64,000 nucleotides of DNA from Macrosoma leucophasiata (lineage: Eukaryota > Arthropoda > Insecta > Lepidoptera > Hedylidae), in assembly GCA_036365455.1 (NCBI GenBank), contig JAWQUS010000017.1:558001-622000 (forward strand), read 5' to 3'. Numbering within the stretch: position 1 is the first letter of the stretch; each line of letters opens with the position of its first letter. Shown here piece after piece: positions 41,601 through 51,229 of this stretch. The position numbers and the translations under genes are program-made. The notes under the pieces are model-generated. The model was not told the DNA's origin. It was given only the letters and a program-made list of their open reading frames with translations, and ran no database searches.

Positions 41601-44600
41601 ATTAGTATTGGTAGCTTTCCGCCATACTTCTGCGCAACTATGCCCATTGGCAACATCATGCTTGTATATCCAGCGAAGAACGCGTACAGAACCATCTCTT
41701 GGGTAGGTTTACTCCATTTGTACGTCTGTAACATAATTTATTTACTTTTGATAATAAATGTACGAGAGAGTAATGCAGAGATCAATGGAGCGAGCCATAA
41801 TCCCTACTTATTAATATTATAAATGCGAAAGTAAAACTGTCTGTCTGTCTGTCTATTACCTTTTCACGTCCAAACGACTCAACCGATTTTAATGAAATTT
41901 GGCACAGAGATAGAGTTGACTTTTAGAAAGAACATAGGCTACTTTTTAAACGACATTCACGCGGGCGAATCCGCGTGCAACCGTTAGTATAATATAAATA
42001 AACGTCTTTTCTTTCTTTTTTATGTTCAGAGTTGCTTTGCGAGATTGAATCAGAAATAAGGAGATTTGCATGAGAACCAAAGGAAACAACTTGGCTGAAC
42101 GAATAACAAAACGCAAGTGGCAGTGCGCAGGACACATAGGTTGAAGAACTGACGGCCATTGGGACAGAAGAGTACTCGAATCGCGACCACGTACTGAATG
42201 ATGAAGCGTAGGTTGGCCCTTCACGGATGAATTTGAATGTGTATTATTGTGTATAAAGAAGAAAACTGAAAAGGAAAAGGAATACTGGAAGACAAAAAAA
42301 ATGTTAGAAGTATTTTAGATGACGGGGTCCGGAAGAAAAAAATAGAATAATTATTTCAAAAATTAATATAAATCTACTTCAACCAGGTAAAAAATTGATA
42401 AACACGGTATTTGTGAGGTTGTAGAGTTAAGCATTGTCTTATTGAAATTGTCCGAAAATAGTGTATTTTGTTACTCTATGCATTAACGGTCTTATTCATA
42501 AAAATGCTTATAAAAGGTTTATAGCATTCATTAGTTAAAATGCTCTATAAGCCTATAAAACGTTCTATAAAATTGTTTATTCATAAACGTTCTGTAAACC
42601 TTCCATAGTTAAAATTCTGCTAATAGTCAAAATGTTGCCAGTGCAAGGAATTCAGTGGACAAATGGATCCAACAAGAGATCAAACACGTCAAATTGTTTA
42701 CAAATTAGGTGTGAAAATGACCTTATTTCGAATAAAAGTAAAAAAATCAACGTCACAGGTGACATAAAAACATGTTTTAAAAATCGCACGCACTTCCTAG
42801 CTTCATTCCATTAATCGACCGAAACAACCGCGACCACGACCGCTGAAATTGCCGTTTTGGTGAAAGCACAAAATATTGGTGGATCGGAGTGGACGCAATG
42901 CGGTCGCAGTCAACAGTGACGTTATTTATGACGTAAAACGACCGCTCGCGACGACCACGGGCCTCAGGTGGAACAATACAAAGGGCGTTACGGTCGTTGT
43001 GGTCGATTAATGGAACGCGCCCAATGTCAATTTCAACAATCAGCTGTTGAATGTCGGCCATCTTTTGTCCTTATAGCACTGTTATAGTATGGTTCTGGCC
43101 TCTACAACTTTATAGTGGGTTTATAGAGTGCTTTAACGCTAGAATGCTACTATGAATAACGTTTTTCTTAAAGCATACTATAGCGAGCTCTTAGAGGTAC
43201 TTTTTATGAATAAGACCGTAAATGTTTAGCAAAAGATATCAGAGATCAAATAAATATACCTACTTACAAAATAATACAAACGAAAAGGACAAATAAGATC
43301 AGATAAAGGTGACATTCCGATAAAAAGAATACGACTATTCAAGCAAACTTTCTTTCTCTTGAACAAATCGTGAATACCAGAGTGGCAATTAGTATTGAAA
43401 TATCTAGAATATTTGATAGGCAAAGCAAAAATCACTGAACGATATTATAAGGAGACATTTGTTTTTACTCTCAAACGATCCTGTTTCAATCTATATCTAT
43501 CTATCTATATACTTATAATAAAACAGTAAAAGCCGCGTGTCTGTACATTGTATATATTTACGAAAAACTAATTGGGGGCGATGTCAAAATACGTAGTAAT
43601 AGAACACTTTTCAATGATTTTTAATTTTATTGTCTGTCTGTTTGTCTGTTTGTCCCTTTGTCCAGGCTAATCTCCGAAGATACTAAACGGATTCGAATGA
43701 AACTTTTTGTGGTGTATAGATACTAAGCCTGGCCAACATTTAGGCTACTTTTTATTGCGGGAAAATCAATCATTTCCACGGGAATCTCTACATTTAATAA
43801 AATCGTAGGAAAATCAAAACTGTGCATTGAATATATATTTTTAATAATACTTGGGACGTGATCAAGAATAGAAATCGAAGCCAAAAATATAGTTTTTAGA
43901 TTTTTTTGTCTGTTTGTCTGTATGTTTGTCCGGGCTAAATAAAAAAAGTACCTTCTAAATGGCACCTGTTCGTAATATTCATGCAAAATTTGAAGTAAAT
44001 TAATTAATTATTTTTATTAACAGGTCCGGTCAACATATAGGCTACATATTATCACGCTATCTCCTACGGGGGAAGAGCTGTAAATCTTTGAAGTCGTAGG
44101 AAAGTCAAAATTGTACATGTTTTTTTTTGTTTTAAAGAATACTTGGGGCGTGTATCTCCTATCCATATCGAAGCCAAATATAGTGTTTGTTTTGTCTGTT
44201 GTTGTTTGTCTGTTTGTATGTCCGAGCTAAACTCAAAAAGTAATGGATCTTAATGGATTTACTTCAAATTTTGCATGAATATTCGGGAATTTTCAAGGAC
44301 ACCGCATTGGATAAGGTTTATAGGTACCGTGCATCCAAATAATGGCGAAAGCTATTTCCTGCGGTTGTGACTTCACACGGTCTGAGGCCCAACGTATTTC
44401 ACTTTTCTGAGGACATTTGATGGCGTGGAGTATTCCACTTACCGCGCAGCCTGCGTAGCACGTCACCTTCTCGACGGTTACCAAAACTGGGATGACACCC
44501 TCGCGGAGGCAAGCGTCAGTGACGGAGAAATATCGCCATCATCTGTCTGAAGATTTTCTACGAGCTTTCAGACGCGTGCTACTGGAGATGAAGTCGAAGT

Positions 44601-47600
44601 AACTAATGAACGCATGCTGAACTCCTTTATTGGTTCATTTCAAAATGTGGTCATTCCCACCACCGATTGAACTATCGAATATGGGATACCAGTTCCCCAA
44701 ATCATCACCGCATCAAGACCGTAGAAATTCGGAGTATAACGCTGAGACAAATTACGATCCGGGCGAAATGACCATGTCCCTTTGTTCTCTTCAGAGTAAA
44801 AACAAATTTATGATACCGTCCTTGAAAGCGTTGGGCAAAACCAGGGTAAAATGTTTTTCTCCTGGGTTTTGGATGCTCCTGGTGGAACAGGAAAAACATT
44901 TGTTACTACTGGCATACTTGCAGAGGTCAGGAGGCAAGGCAAAATTGCTATTGCTGTAGCGTCGTGGGGAATTGATGCCACACTGCTTACGGATAGAAAG
45001 ACAGCACGTGCCATCTTTAAATTTCCCTTACATTTAGAGAGCGCCGAAACGACGTTTTTGGTGTGTCATGTAACAGTGATAAGGGACACGTGCTCAAGGA
45101 TTGCTCTCTGATTGTATGGGATGAGTGTACGATGGCCAATAGAAAGGCAGTTGAGGCCGTGGACAGAACCCTGCAGGACATCCGCAGGAACGAAAGTGGG
45201 TGGTGTCAGATTGTCGTGGTGACTCGAAGATCGAGGGCTGACGAGATGAATGCTTTATTGAAACGATCTTAACGAGTTCGTACCTACGCTGCGCTTGACC
45301 ATTAATATGAGAGCTCGGCTCGACGACAATGCACGTGCTCAAGAATTTTCCGATGTCCTTCTAAGTCTTCGCGGAAGCACTCTACCAGAAGAGAGAGGTG
45401 GACAGGTGGTGTTTCCAGAGTCTCTCGACAGAGATGTATCCAGGTGAGAAGGACTCATTCTCGGTGTCTACGGGGACATTAGTCGTATACCGCACCAGCA
45501 GAATACGACGTTTAGGGTGTGTAAGCAAGCCATTTTGACGCCCAAAAATGATCAGGCTGCAGCAATTAATAGGCAATAAAGTGGTCTATACCTCCATTAA
45601 TTCTGTCGTCGAGCAAGATGACGCCACACATTATTCTATGGCATTTCTGAACTTCCTGTCAGCAAGCGGACTTCCATCGCATACCATCAAGCTGAAGGTA
45701 GGTGTCCCGATTATGCTTCTTCGGGACTTATCTCCTCCGAAGTTGTTTGTTTGTTTGACGGTTGTTTACTGCCGGCATTGGCGAGGCAGTACTTCCCCTC
45801 ATATCTCATAACTACACCTTCCAGTTTAAGCGCGTACAGTTGAATGTTTGCTTCGCGGTGACCATCAATAAGTCGCAGGGGCAGACACTGAGGTCAGCGG
45901 GTGTTAACCTAATGACAAGTTGCTTCTCACACGGGCAACTGTACGTCACATCTTATGACCGAACTCAGCAGGATTCCCATATGACTCCCTTCACTTGCTT
46001 CGCTTGCAAAAAAACTTATACTTTTAATTTAATACTATTTTAAAAGTTGTTTGCTTATAATGCTAAAGCGACACTGGCATCTTAGGTATGTTTGGTGCTG
46101 TAGAGCCTTCACGCAGACGACGTTGCGGGCAGCTGCTAGTTACGAATAAATAAATATGACATTTATTATAGTTTTAGGTCAAAGAACAAAATGAGATCCT
46201 GCTTTTTTCTGAAATTATTGTTGTAATAGTTTAAAAGGCTTGTATTTCGTGATAATTGATTAGAGAAATTATCAGTTTATAGATACCTATATATTATATC
46301 TGTCTAAAACTAGTGACAAAGAATCACTTATCACTTCGTATACATAAACCTTTTATAAAAGGTTTTCTCACTCAAATAAGTACCACTGGACATACTTTCA
46401 TGTGACAAATCCTAAGTACTATCACCTGACGCGACAAAAGAACTACGGTTTTTTAATGGACTTAGGGCGTACACCCAAAACTGCGATGCGAATTGATGCG
46501 ATGCGATTTCGTCTGTCATATTGAAAGTATGGTCAACTAAATCGCATCGCAGAAATTCACATCGCACTTTTGTGTTAGCACCCTTATGTAGGCCACTCGT
46601 CTCGAGTTCACCAGTCTACTTCAGCCAGCAATTGGCGAGTGCTTTCAACCTAAATAAATTTACACAACTGCCTGCGAGTCCGATTCTGGACTTAGGGTGT
46701 TGTGGGGGGGGGACATAAGACATATGCGATTAGGGGAGGGGGGGGGTGTTGCAACTTTCACTCTAGATATGGGTTGGCAGTAACCAGAATTATAACTAAC
46801 TAACTAGCTCATCGCTAGGCTGGAAGCGGACGTGGCGTGGAACGTGGCGGCACGTTGCTCAGGTATTATTGGAGTACTTATTGTACGTGATCATTCATCT
46901 CGGCGATGGATAACGTGGCCATCGTCGGCATCGTTTAGGATGTGCCTTGAACGTCTCTTTTTGATACGATCATTGAATACACACTGAGCCCGCAGGGCCG
47001 CCGACCTTTGTAGGCAATTTTTGTCGCCGGGTAATTTGGCGGCTTTACTCATTGCAAGTCGGAAAAGTTTGGTGGCGGCATGTCGGCGGCTTGAGATGAG
47101 GAAATTACTTGTCGCGAGGGTCGCCGGACAAATGAGCGTGCGTCTGCAAGCCGCAAACATGTCGACGGGCAAAACGGGCGGGCGTAGGTTGCCGACATGA
47201 TTTTTTTGTATATAGGCCGCCGGGTTGAGTCGGCGGGCTGTGTCGGCAGCCTGTCGCGCTCAGTGTATATTGCGCTTACTAACACAAACCGAGGCAATTT
47301 TAATTAGTGTTAATATAAAGCTGTATGTATGTATGTATGTATCATCACGCCAGGTCCCTAACGGGGTAGGCAGAGAGTGTAGAGGGCCAGATATCCTGGT
47401 CCTGACATACCTCTCATGCCTCATCTGCCTTCATCATTCTCTTCATACATGCACGCCGATTCCTAAGACTTTTGACCCCACCATCAGACAGAACTCGACC
47501 TATTTGGTCATGGTAGGTCCGTCTTGGTCTTCCTAGGCCTCTGCAACCGTCCACATTCCCATTGTATATCTGTTTAGTCATTCGCTCATTCGACATTCTT

Positions 47601-50504
47601 TCTATATGCCCAAACTATCGGAGCATGCCTTTTTTCATTTTTACATCGATACTATCATTCGCACATAGCCTCTTTCTTACATCTTCGTTACGATCTCACT
47701 CACCGATCGCGTGATCGGTGAGTGAGACACCGCAGATCTTGCGCAAAGATCTCATCTCGACCGCGTTTAACTTACTTTCATGCTCTTTCAAGCTCTCGCT
47801 TCCATATAAAAGCGTTGGAGTAAGTACAGCATTATGTACGGCTAGTCGAGCCCGCTGGCTACGATGTTTCGATTCTAGCAGCTTACCTAACGCTCCATTC
47901 ACGCAATTCCTAGCAAGCACTCTTCTTTCTATGTCAGTGGTGTACGTACCATCCTTGCTAAGAGCACATCCAAGATATACCATTTCATCCATCTGTTCTA
48001 ACACTGCATCATCTACCACTACCCCTGCATTTGTTATCTGTTCATCTCTTTCAAATACTAATACTTTAGTTTTGTTCACATTCAATTGTAAGCCTATAAA
48101 GCTGTAATATACTTATATAAAAATATATTTAAAACAAAAGCAATGTTTTTATTAAACTCACCCGATAAACATTCCAATTGCTTAAACTTCTTGATTCCAA
48201 ACACGTTTCATTTATACTATCATAATTTTCTATTTCTGTTGTATTAACATCAGATGCATTTAATGGGGCAAAGTTGTGGCTATCTTCTGAACATCTGGTG
48301 TTCTGGAACTCTGGTAAATTAGCGCCTGTCATGGCTACCATAGATACGCTTAGTTGAGCTCTCATCGAATAAGCTATGGATAAATTAAAAAATAGTAACA
48401 TAACTTGAATATGACGTACTCCAAGCCCCGTGTGATCATCTGGCTTCTTATCTGAAAGATGAAAAACGTGCGTTATGTTATATCTAAGGCGTTGGGGCAT
48501 GAGGACCATAATGCCCATTAGTGGAAAATAAACTTGCACTATTACAGTCAGTCAACCGAATAATGGTGGGCAAACCATTTCTATTAATAACGGGAACGTG
48601 GGATGGGTAGCAGCGTCTCGCGATATACTATATATATATATAATATACTGCCACTGCGATGGTCAACTCACATGCCAAGCTTGGCAATAATAGTATATCC
48701 CCTCATATGATGCAACGTTTTGATGGGTATTTTTGGGGTAGACTTTCGTCCAGTGGTGAACGTTTATCGGATAAAATATTGTTGATGAATCTTATAAATC
48801 TTTATAACCTCGTAATAACTATCACAGAGACATGAAACCTTAGGTCTCAGTGTTGGCAACGCATCTGCATTTTGACGTCTGGTTTTTATATAGGTGTCAT
48901 CACTTAACATCAATGTGAGCTGCATGCTTGTTTGCCACCTTCATTACATAAAAAAAAATACAAGAATCGCAAAACTTACTAGTTATGTTAGGGCATAATA
49001 TTATATACCTGAAAGAATTAATAACTTCTCTCCAATTGGGTACCTTCACGGGTGAAGGTGTACATGTAGGTAAAATGCAAAATTTAAGCATATGCTAATA
49101 CGTATGTAACATTGGAACATGACATGTATATTATGTTTATGTAACATTTTATCATTCATAAATTATATAAACATGAAACTACTGATGAAATCAAGGTAGT
49201 AAATTACGTTCTTGTGTCAACATTTCCAATATTAAAGCAGGTTATTTCTGTAACAAACAATGCAGTCGTAAAGATATGAATGTCGTATTTGATGTTTATA
49301 ATGCGTGAGTCAATGTACTGAAACATTGATATGGAAACCCAGTTATTACCAGTGACGTTTTTTGAGCAAAATTTTGGAAATAATGACATAAATTCATTAA
49401 AATATATAGATAAATTTACTTCGTGCCTCTAGGAGATATGTGAATCAATCATTAAAATCAACTCGTAATGGGAGTGGCTGTTACACAATCACTGCAACCA
49501 ATCACCAACCGGTTAGAACTGAATTGAATTAAACACTTTAATAAAACATAATAAGTAAACACACTTAAACTTACAGCCCTACACTAGGTATAAATCTGTG
49601 TCGTGTACGACGTGGCGTTGTACACACACACAACACATACACAAATACCCAGACTCGAAACACGACAAACACACGGGGACAATGGGAATAAACCAAGTTT
49701 TCATTTGGATGTTCAATTCAATTCAATAATTTATTTTCAAAGATTGAAGATAGTAAAAAATAATGTAATGTTATGTTCAAGTGAAGATAGTATATACAGA
49801 CACAACCAGAGATCAACATGCACAATACGCACATGCGTTGCCAACCCTATGAACTAATTTTGACTCTTTGATAGTTATTAAGGATCTGTATTTTATTAGA
49901 CCACGATAACCAAGAACCACTAACGAAAAAAATAAGCTTAAACATGCATTGAAATAAAACTATTTTTTACGGATTTATCTCGCGTATATTAAACTAAAAT
50001 GATTTTGATGAAAACCTAAGAACATATCATCTTAAACATGCATGAAAAAAATCCACTGCTTTTATTTTTCTTCTGTACATAATATGAAAAGTAAAAAAAA
50101 AGATCGAAGAATAATTATGGAAAACAGAGACCAATAGGAATGAAATCAGAAAAATATACTGGACATACGAATTTCAACCTTAGTTTAAACAATTTAACTA
50201 ACTCTATGCTTTTAGTATCGATCAAGAATTTTACTTGTTATGAATTGATTGAATAATATTATGACAGGTGAAATATTATAATTTAGACGTTATATCACAA
50301 AAAATAATATTAAATATCAAAGCATCATTAAAAGAAACCTAGAATCTATTAAAAAATCTACACTAAACAAAAAAATCTTCAAGCCATTTCGGATGAGTAT
50401 CATGATAAGAAATATTATCAAATGATTAAAAAAAAGTCAAAACTTCACTAACCTGCATCTTTATTCGTCGGAATACTTTCATAAGCAACCTTTTCATTAG
50501 ACAT
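26606..50504 (-). CDS. Gene B: complete SLC17-type MFS transporter, 539 aa, 11 exons
   Basis: Complete paralog of gene A. Exons (minus): 50504-50453, 48451-48162, 41725-41546, 41424-41286, 39897-39674, 38031-37882, 35146-35014, 29850-29732, 29407-29285, 28080-27954, 26688-26606. They sum to 1620 bases, i.e. 539 residues plus TGA, normal for the family. All junctions are GT-AG and in phase. Motifs in order: AYSMRAQLSV after helix 1 (about residue 50); a loop with NAS, NTT and NET sequons; RLLQGMTQ..YPSIHTMLAKWAP with ERGRL (175-220); HPKITSEEL; PWLHILSSLPVWSLIVAQ; QIPLYMNKILGVD; NGLYSSLPYIAMY; a late helix pair; a charged cytosolic tail ending KSTEVEQ. By family knowledge it is a proton- or sodium-coupled organic or inorganic anion carrier; the substrate is unknown. 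AATAAA signals at 26446-26460 fit the 3' end. Confidence 0.9.
27453..27730 (+). repeat. S2 repeat, full length
   Basis: In intron 10 of gene B, between its last two coding exons; A tail near 27722. Confidence 0.6.
27954..28080 (-). CDS. Gene B exon 10
   Basis: 127 bp: TNQSKWQILFLSIACIEILA, then KGSVQSWNFYGEEN. Final helix; GTATGT donor. Confidence 0.86.
28195..28340 (+). repeat. R5 repeat
   Basis: Contains CCCACTAGAGCAGGAGGATT and AGTCAACCGAGCAATGGTCG, related to 24105-24330 and 48535-48700. Confidence 0.4.
29285..29407 (-). CDS. Gene B exon 9
   Basis: 123 bp, phase 0: INHIDLSPNFAGPIMALCNM, then VPVLTSFVIKDDV. The D-L-S/T-x-N-F-A/S-G motif is typical of this position in SLC17. Confidence 0.87.
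29450..29722 (+). repeat. S2 repeat, diverged, abutting gene B exon 8
   Basis: Full-length but diverged; its A tail ends about 10 bp from the exon 8 donor. Confidence 0.6.
29732..29850 (-). CDS. Gene B exon 8
   Basis: 119 bp: GLPVSGLFLIGFCFVNSTSV, then HSGVFVGFH. A short dispersed repeat ends about 10 bp beyond the donor. Confidence 0.87.
30195..30410 (-). repeat. R3 element, partial
   Basis: Inverted 3' part of R3, starting CAAGTGCGTGTCGGGCTACG. It abuts the 3' end of the CR1-like LINE. Confidence 0.45.
30480..32584 (-). pseudogene. LINE ORF2: endonuclease and reverse transcriptase, broken
   Basis: The start MASIKNLSTLKMYYQNARG (32584) marks the APE-type endonuclease, with VTETWLLDS and MGDFNFTHVDW following. 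RT blocks: SKSPGPDGL; TPVHKAGSR; EQHGFLKRRSTVTNL; DYSKAFDRIDHSILL (31585-31169); GVPQGSLLGPLLF; the catalytic box LLYADDIKIF near 31010. A C-terminal tail has YVRSILEYCSQIWNP. Several stops and frame changes show it is inactive, and it is truncated at the 3' end. Confidence 0.82.
33331..34395 (-). pseudogene. LINE ORF1: PHD-type finger, coiled coil, RNA-binding domain
   Basis: The likely start is the ATG at 34245 (MYTCASCGLKHTDGPAC). A Cys/His finger (CASC, CSVC, ACSG, WRCPKC) is followed by a Pro/Ser hinge and a heptad-like coiled coil (residues about 65-160). An L1-ORF1-like block comes next (EDREQWARANNVEVRGIP, then PNADKSIIISF). The frame stops at 33466. A shifted frame continues with AREHNFRFIWVKHTKI to about 33331. 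In LINEs this protein binds element RNA. Confidence 0.75.
34440..34560 (-). repeat. R3 element fragment
   Basis: Inverted piece containing ATTTTTGAAAGACCTATC, next to the LINE 5' end. Confidence 0.35.
35014..35146 (-). CDS. Gene B exon 7
   Basis: 133 bp: NGLYSSLPYIAMYFTTLACG, SDCIANKKILS, RRLFNSI. Flanked by two LINE-filled introns. Confidence 0.87.
35230..36315 (-). pseudogene. RTE-like reverse transcriptase with altered active-site box
   Basis: A long open frame (361 aa): LKNNKAPGKDGITTELL, VVLFFKKGDKALLKNYRPIS, EQAGFRKGYSTIDHIHTLRQ, LAFVDYEKAFDSVETWAV, RGVRQGDVISPLLF. The catalytic box reads HLRFPDDIIVMAE: Pro replaces the usual Ala of F/Y-A-D-D. It ends at LEDLNRVS without the thumb domain. 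Confidence 0.82.
36370..37448 (-). pseudogene. APE-type endonuclease part of RTE-like LINE
   Basis: Blocks in changing frames: MELQTKKRPQVPGG start; RLSLVTYNTLTFRTDEKIAE; WDILGLSEVRREGED; GVGFIVHKSL; VVMGDFNAKLGKG; and TGSDHRMVRG. They match the metal-binding Glu, the GDFNA and the SDH motifs of the family. Frameshifts near 37070 and 36740 break it. Confidence 0.75.
37882..38031 (-). CDS. Gene B exon 6
   Basis: 150 bp: KRKTPWLHILSSLPVWSLIV, then LTQIPLYMNKILGVDIKN. Phase 0 on both sides. Confidence 0.88.
38205..39430 (-). pseudogene. RTE-like LINE, copy 2
   Basis: Same family as 12235-13367. It extends further 5' (GGFRTGRGCMDQVFSLRNIV, VDLKKAFDRVLRKELWD). A deletion near 39118 removes the VKQGCVLS block. 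LLYADDAVIV is intact; a frame change near 38932 splits the ORF. TATG-rich 3' tail. Confidence 0.8.
39674..39897 (-). CDS. Gene B exon 5
   Basis: 224 bp: GSQFGTVLGFQVAGLFAS, WPATFWFCGG, then HEHPKITSEELAFITRD and DTMPK. Confidence 0.88.
39972..40089 (-). mobile_element. SINE S1 3' fragment
   Basis: Only the last 115 bases of S1, truncated at CATGTAACAGGTGG. Confidence 0.6.
40503..40560 (-). mobile_element. Helitron-like 3' hairpin fragment
   Basis: CACCCGGGCAAAGCCGGGGC on the minus strand resembles a Helitron 3' stem-loop, but the CTAG end is lost. Confidence 0.3.
40651..40804. mobile_element. MITE with CCCCCTTATTCATAAACGTA ends
   Basis: 154 bp with 20+ bp perfect inverted ends, flanked by TAA/TTA. 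Harbinger-like by the target trinucleotide. Confidence 0.75.
41145..41275 (+). repeat. R3 5' fragment
   Basis: CAAGGAATCCTTATAGTTTC and GCGTCCGTCTGTCCTTC match the R3 start at 10545-10620. Confidence 0.35.
41286..41424 (-). CDS. Gene B exon 4 (SLC17 signature)
   Basis: 139 bp: LGWKAMCVCRLLQGMTQ, SIHTMLAKWAP, SERGRLSTYAYTG. Separated from exon 3 by an unusually short 121-bp intron. Confidence 0.9.
41546..41725 (-). CDS. Gene B exon 3
   Basis: 180 bp: TYKWSKPTQEMVLYAFFAGY, MLPMGIVAQKYGGK, TPWLPIF. Two helices; GTGAGT donor. Confidence 0.88.
41801..41987 (+). mobile_element. Helitron family H3
   Basis: Starts TCCCTACTTATTAATATTAT, has (GTCT)n, the stem-loop GCGGGCGAATCCGC and a terminal TTAG before T. 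Confidence 0.6.
42010..42235 (+). pseudogene. RTE-like LINE C-terminal fragment
   Basis: Reads RKWQCAGHIG, then RTDGHWDRRVLESRPRTE with stops. It matches the C-terminal tail found at 57897-58178. Confidence 0.5.
42487..43218. mobile_element. PIF/Harbinger-like element with TAA duplication
   Basis: Inverted ends CGGTCTTATTCATAAAAA and TTTTTATGAATAAGACCG, with TAA on both flanks (42484-42486, 43219-43221). It encloses a second inverted-repeat element at 42806-43014. Confidence 0.75.
42806..43014. mobile_element. MITE nested inside the Harbinger-like element
   Basis: Ends TTCCATTAATCGACC and GGTCGATTAATGGAA are inverted copies. The inside is GC-rich with CGACCGC motifs. Confidence 0.6.
43504..46139 (+). 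mobile_element. Decayed autonomous Helitron, about 2.6 kb
   Basis: Starts TCTATATACTTATAATAAAA, carries three imperfect TGTCTGTTTGTC-rich 5' modules (43620-44250), a helicase remnant, and ends GCAGCTGCTAG before T at 46139. It lies in intron 2 of gene B. Confidence 0.75.
44320..45995 (+). pseudogene. Helitron Rep/helicase, helicase-domain remnant
   Basis: PIF1-type helicase of a rolling-circle transposon. Pieces in several frames: a pre-helicase block (RTFDGVEYSTYRAACVARHL, 44430-44470); Walker A LDAPGGTGKTFVTTGILAEV (44870-44925); IAIAVASWGIDATLL; Walker B IVWDECTMANRKAVEAVDRT; RLQQLIGNKVVYTSINSVVE; LKVGVPIMLLRDL; and motif VI-like VTINKSQGQTLRSAGVNL (45860-45920). The HUH nuclease part is not recognisable. 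Multiple stops and frameshifts. Confidence 0.82.
46465..46583. mobile_element. Short MITE with TTA duplication
   Basis: 119 bp; ends GGGCGTACACCCAAAACTGC and AGTGCGATGTGAATT (inward) are imperfect inverted copies with GCGATGCGA repeats. TTA on both flanks. Confidence 0.65.
46975..47277. mobile_element. MITE with ACTGAGCCCG inverted ends, copy 2
   Basis: Matches 11532-11812: GC-rich inside with CCGCCGAC repeats and the right end CTCAGTGTATATTGCGC. The outer left end is lost. Inverted relative to copy 1. Confidence 0.65.
47326..48094 (-). pseudogene. RTE-like LINE, copy 3, with 12-bp target duplication
   Basis: The RT C-terminal third only (VNKTKVLVFERDEQITN, LLYGSES, MSNERMTKQIY). TATAAAGCTGTA flanks it at 47314-47325 and 48095-48106. 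Frame breaks lie near 47690. Confidence 0.82.
48162..48451 (-). CDS. Gene B exon 2
   Basis: 290 bp, residues 18-114: DKKPDDHTGLGVRHIQ, helix 1, MRAQLSVSMVAMTG. A divergent extracellular loop has about three N-glycosylation sequons and ends NWNVYR. Confidence 0.86.
48535..48700 (+). repeat. R5 repeat
   Basis: Contains CAGTCAACCGAATAATGGTG and a TATATA run; third member of the family. Confidence 0.4.
48810..48955 (+). repeat. S2 repeat, 3' part
   Basis: From TAATAACTATCACAGAGACA to A9, with an internal deletion, in intron 1 of gene B. Confidence 0.5.
49555..49700 (-). mobile_element. Second SINE family, tail fragment
   Basis: ACAGCCCTACACTAGGTATA and ACATACACAAATACCCAGAC match the body of the SINE at 4085-4276; the tRNA-like head is missing. 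Confidence 0.4.
49860..50450. other. AT-rich intron sequence, no feature seen
   Basis: Gene B intron 1 next to exon 1. No ORF, repeat unit or hairpin recognised. Confidence 0.5.
50453..50504 (-). CDS. Gene B exon 1 (start codon)
   Basis: ATG at 50504-50502, then MSNEKVAYESIPTNKDA and a GTTAGT donor. 52 bp, exactly as in gene A. Confidence 0.83.
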
Positions 50505-51229
50505 ATTTGTGACTAGTAAACCAAAGAATACGCAAAGACTTATACATTATATTACAACTGTTGATAGAAGAATTAGTTTTGCAAATATTTAGTCAACATA
50601 ATTCTCGAGTTGCGCTACTGTTGTATGTATCTATTTAAGAAATTTTCCGCACGACCTTGCAATTTTTTAAACTCTCCTCATAATTTTCTTCGACAGTTTT
50701 TTTTTCTGGTCTGAGATTTCAAAAGAAAATGAGAATCTCCGATTTCTGGACGGAAAAATTTATAAATATCATTGAACTTCACTACTAGAATTTTGCCGAC
50801 ATGTTACCTACCAAGTCTACGTGCCGTGAAGTGTTAATACTTATTTACAATTACCATGTTCAGGTACCAGCCAATTACTAGAGCGTCAGTTGCAACTCAT
50901 ATTGTCTCAGTAACAGCAGGGCTGAGGTTCAGTTACATTTTCTGTGGCTTTACCGGGGGAGCATCAAATTATAAACAGTGAAAAGCCCGGTGTGTGCTCA
51001 TGCTCGGTGTGACAATCTTGGTTCGCTAACGATACGAATGCCGCGTCTTTGTAAGAAGTCAAACCAAGCAAGCTGGTATTTGGGAGCTCTAGTTCACATA
51101 TGAGAACAGTTTTCCAGATGGGGCCACACTTGAGTTTTATGTACCTAATTTTATTCGATGTGCAATACAGCTTCGCTTTGTTATAAAACCCGAGTTTTTG
51201 GATGCCTCTTTATGAAAACTCTTTATGAC

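Noticed and set aside
44293..44484. Minus-strand ORF of 63 codons
   Set aside because: Antisense of the Helitron pre-helicase block.
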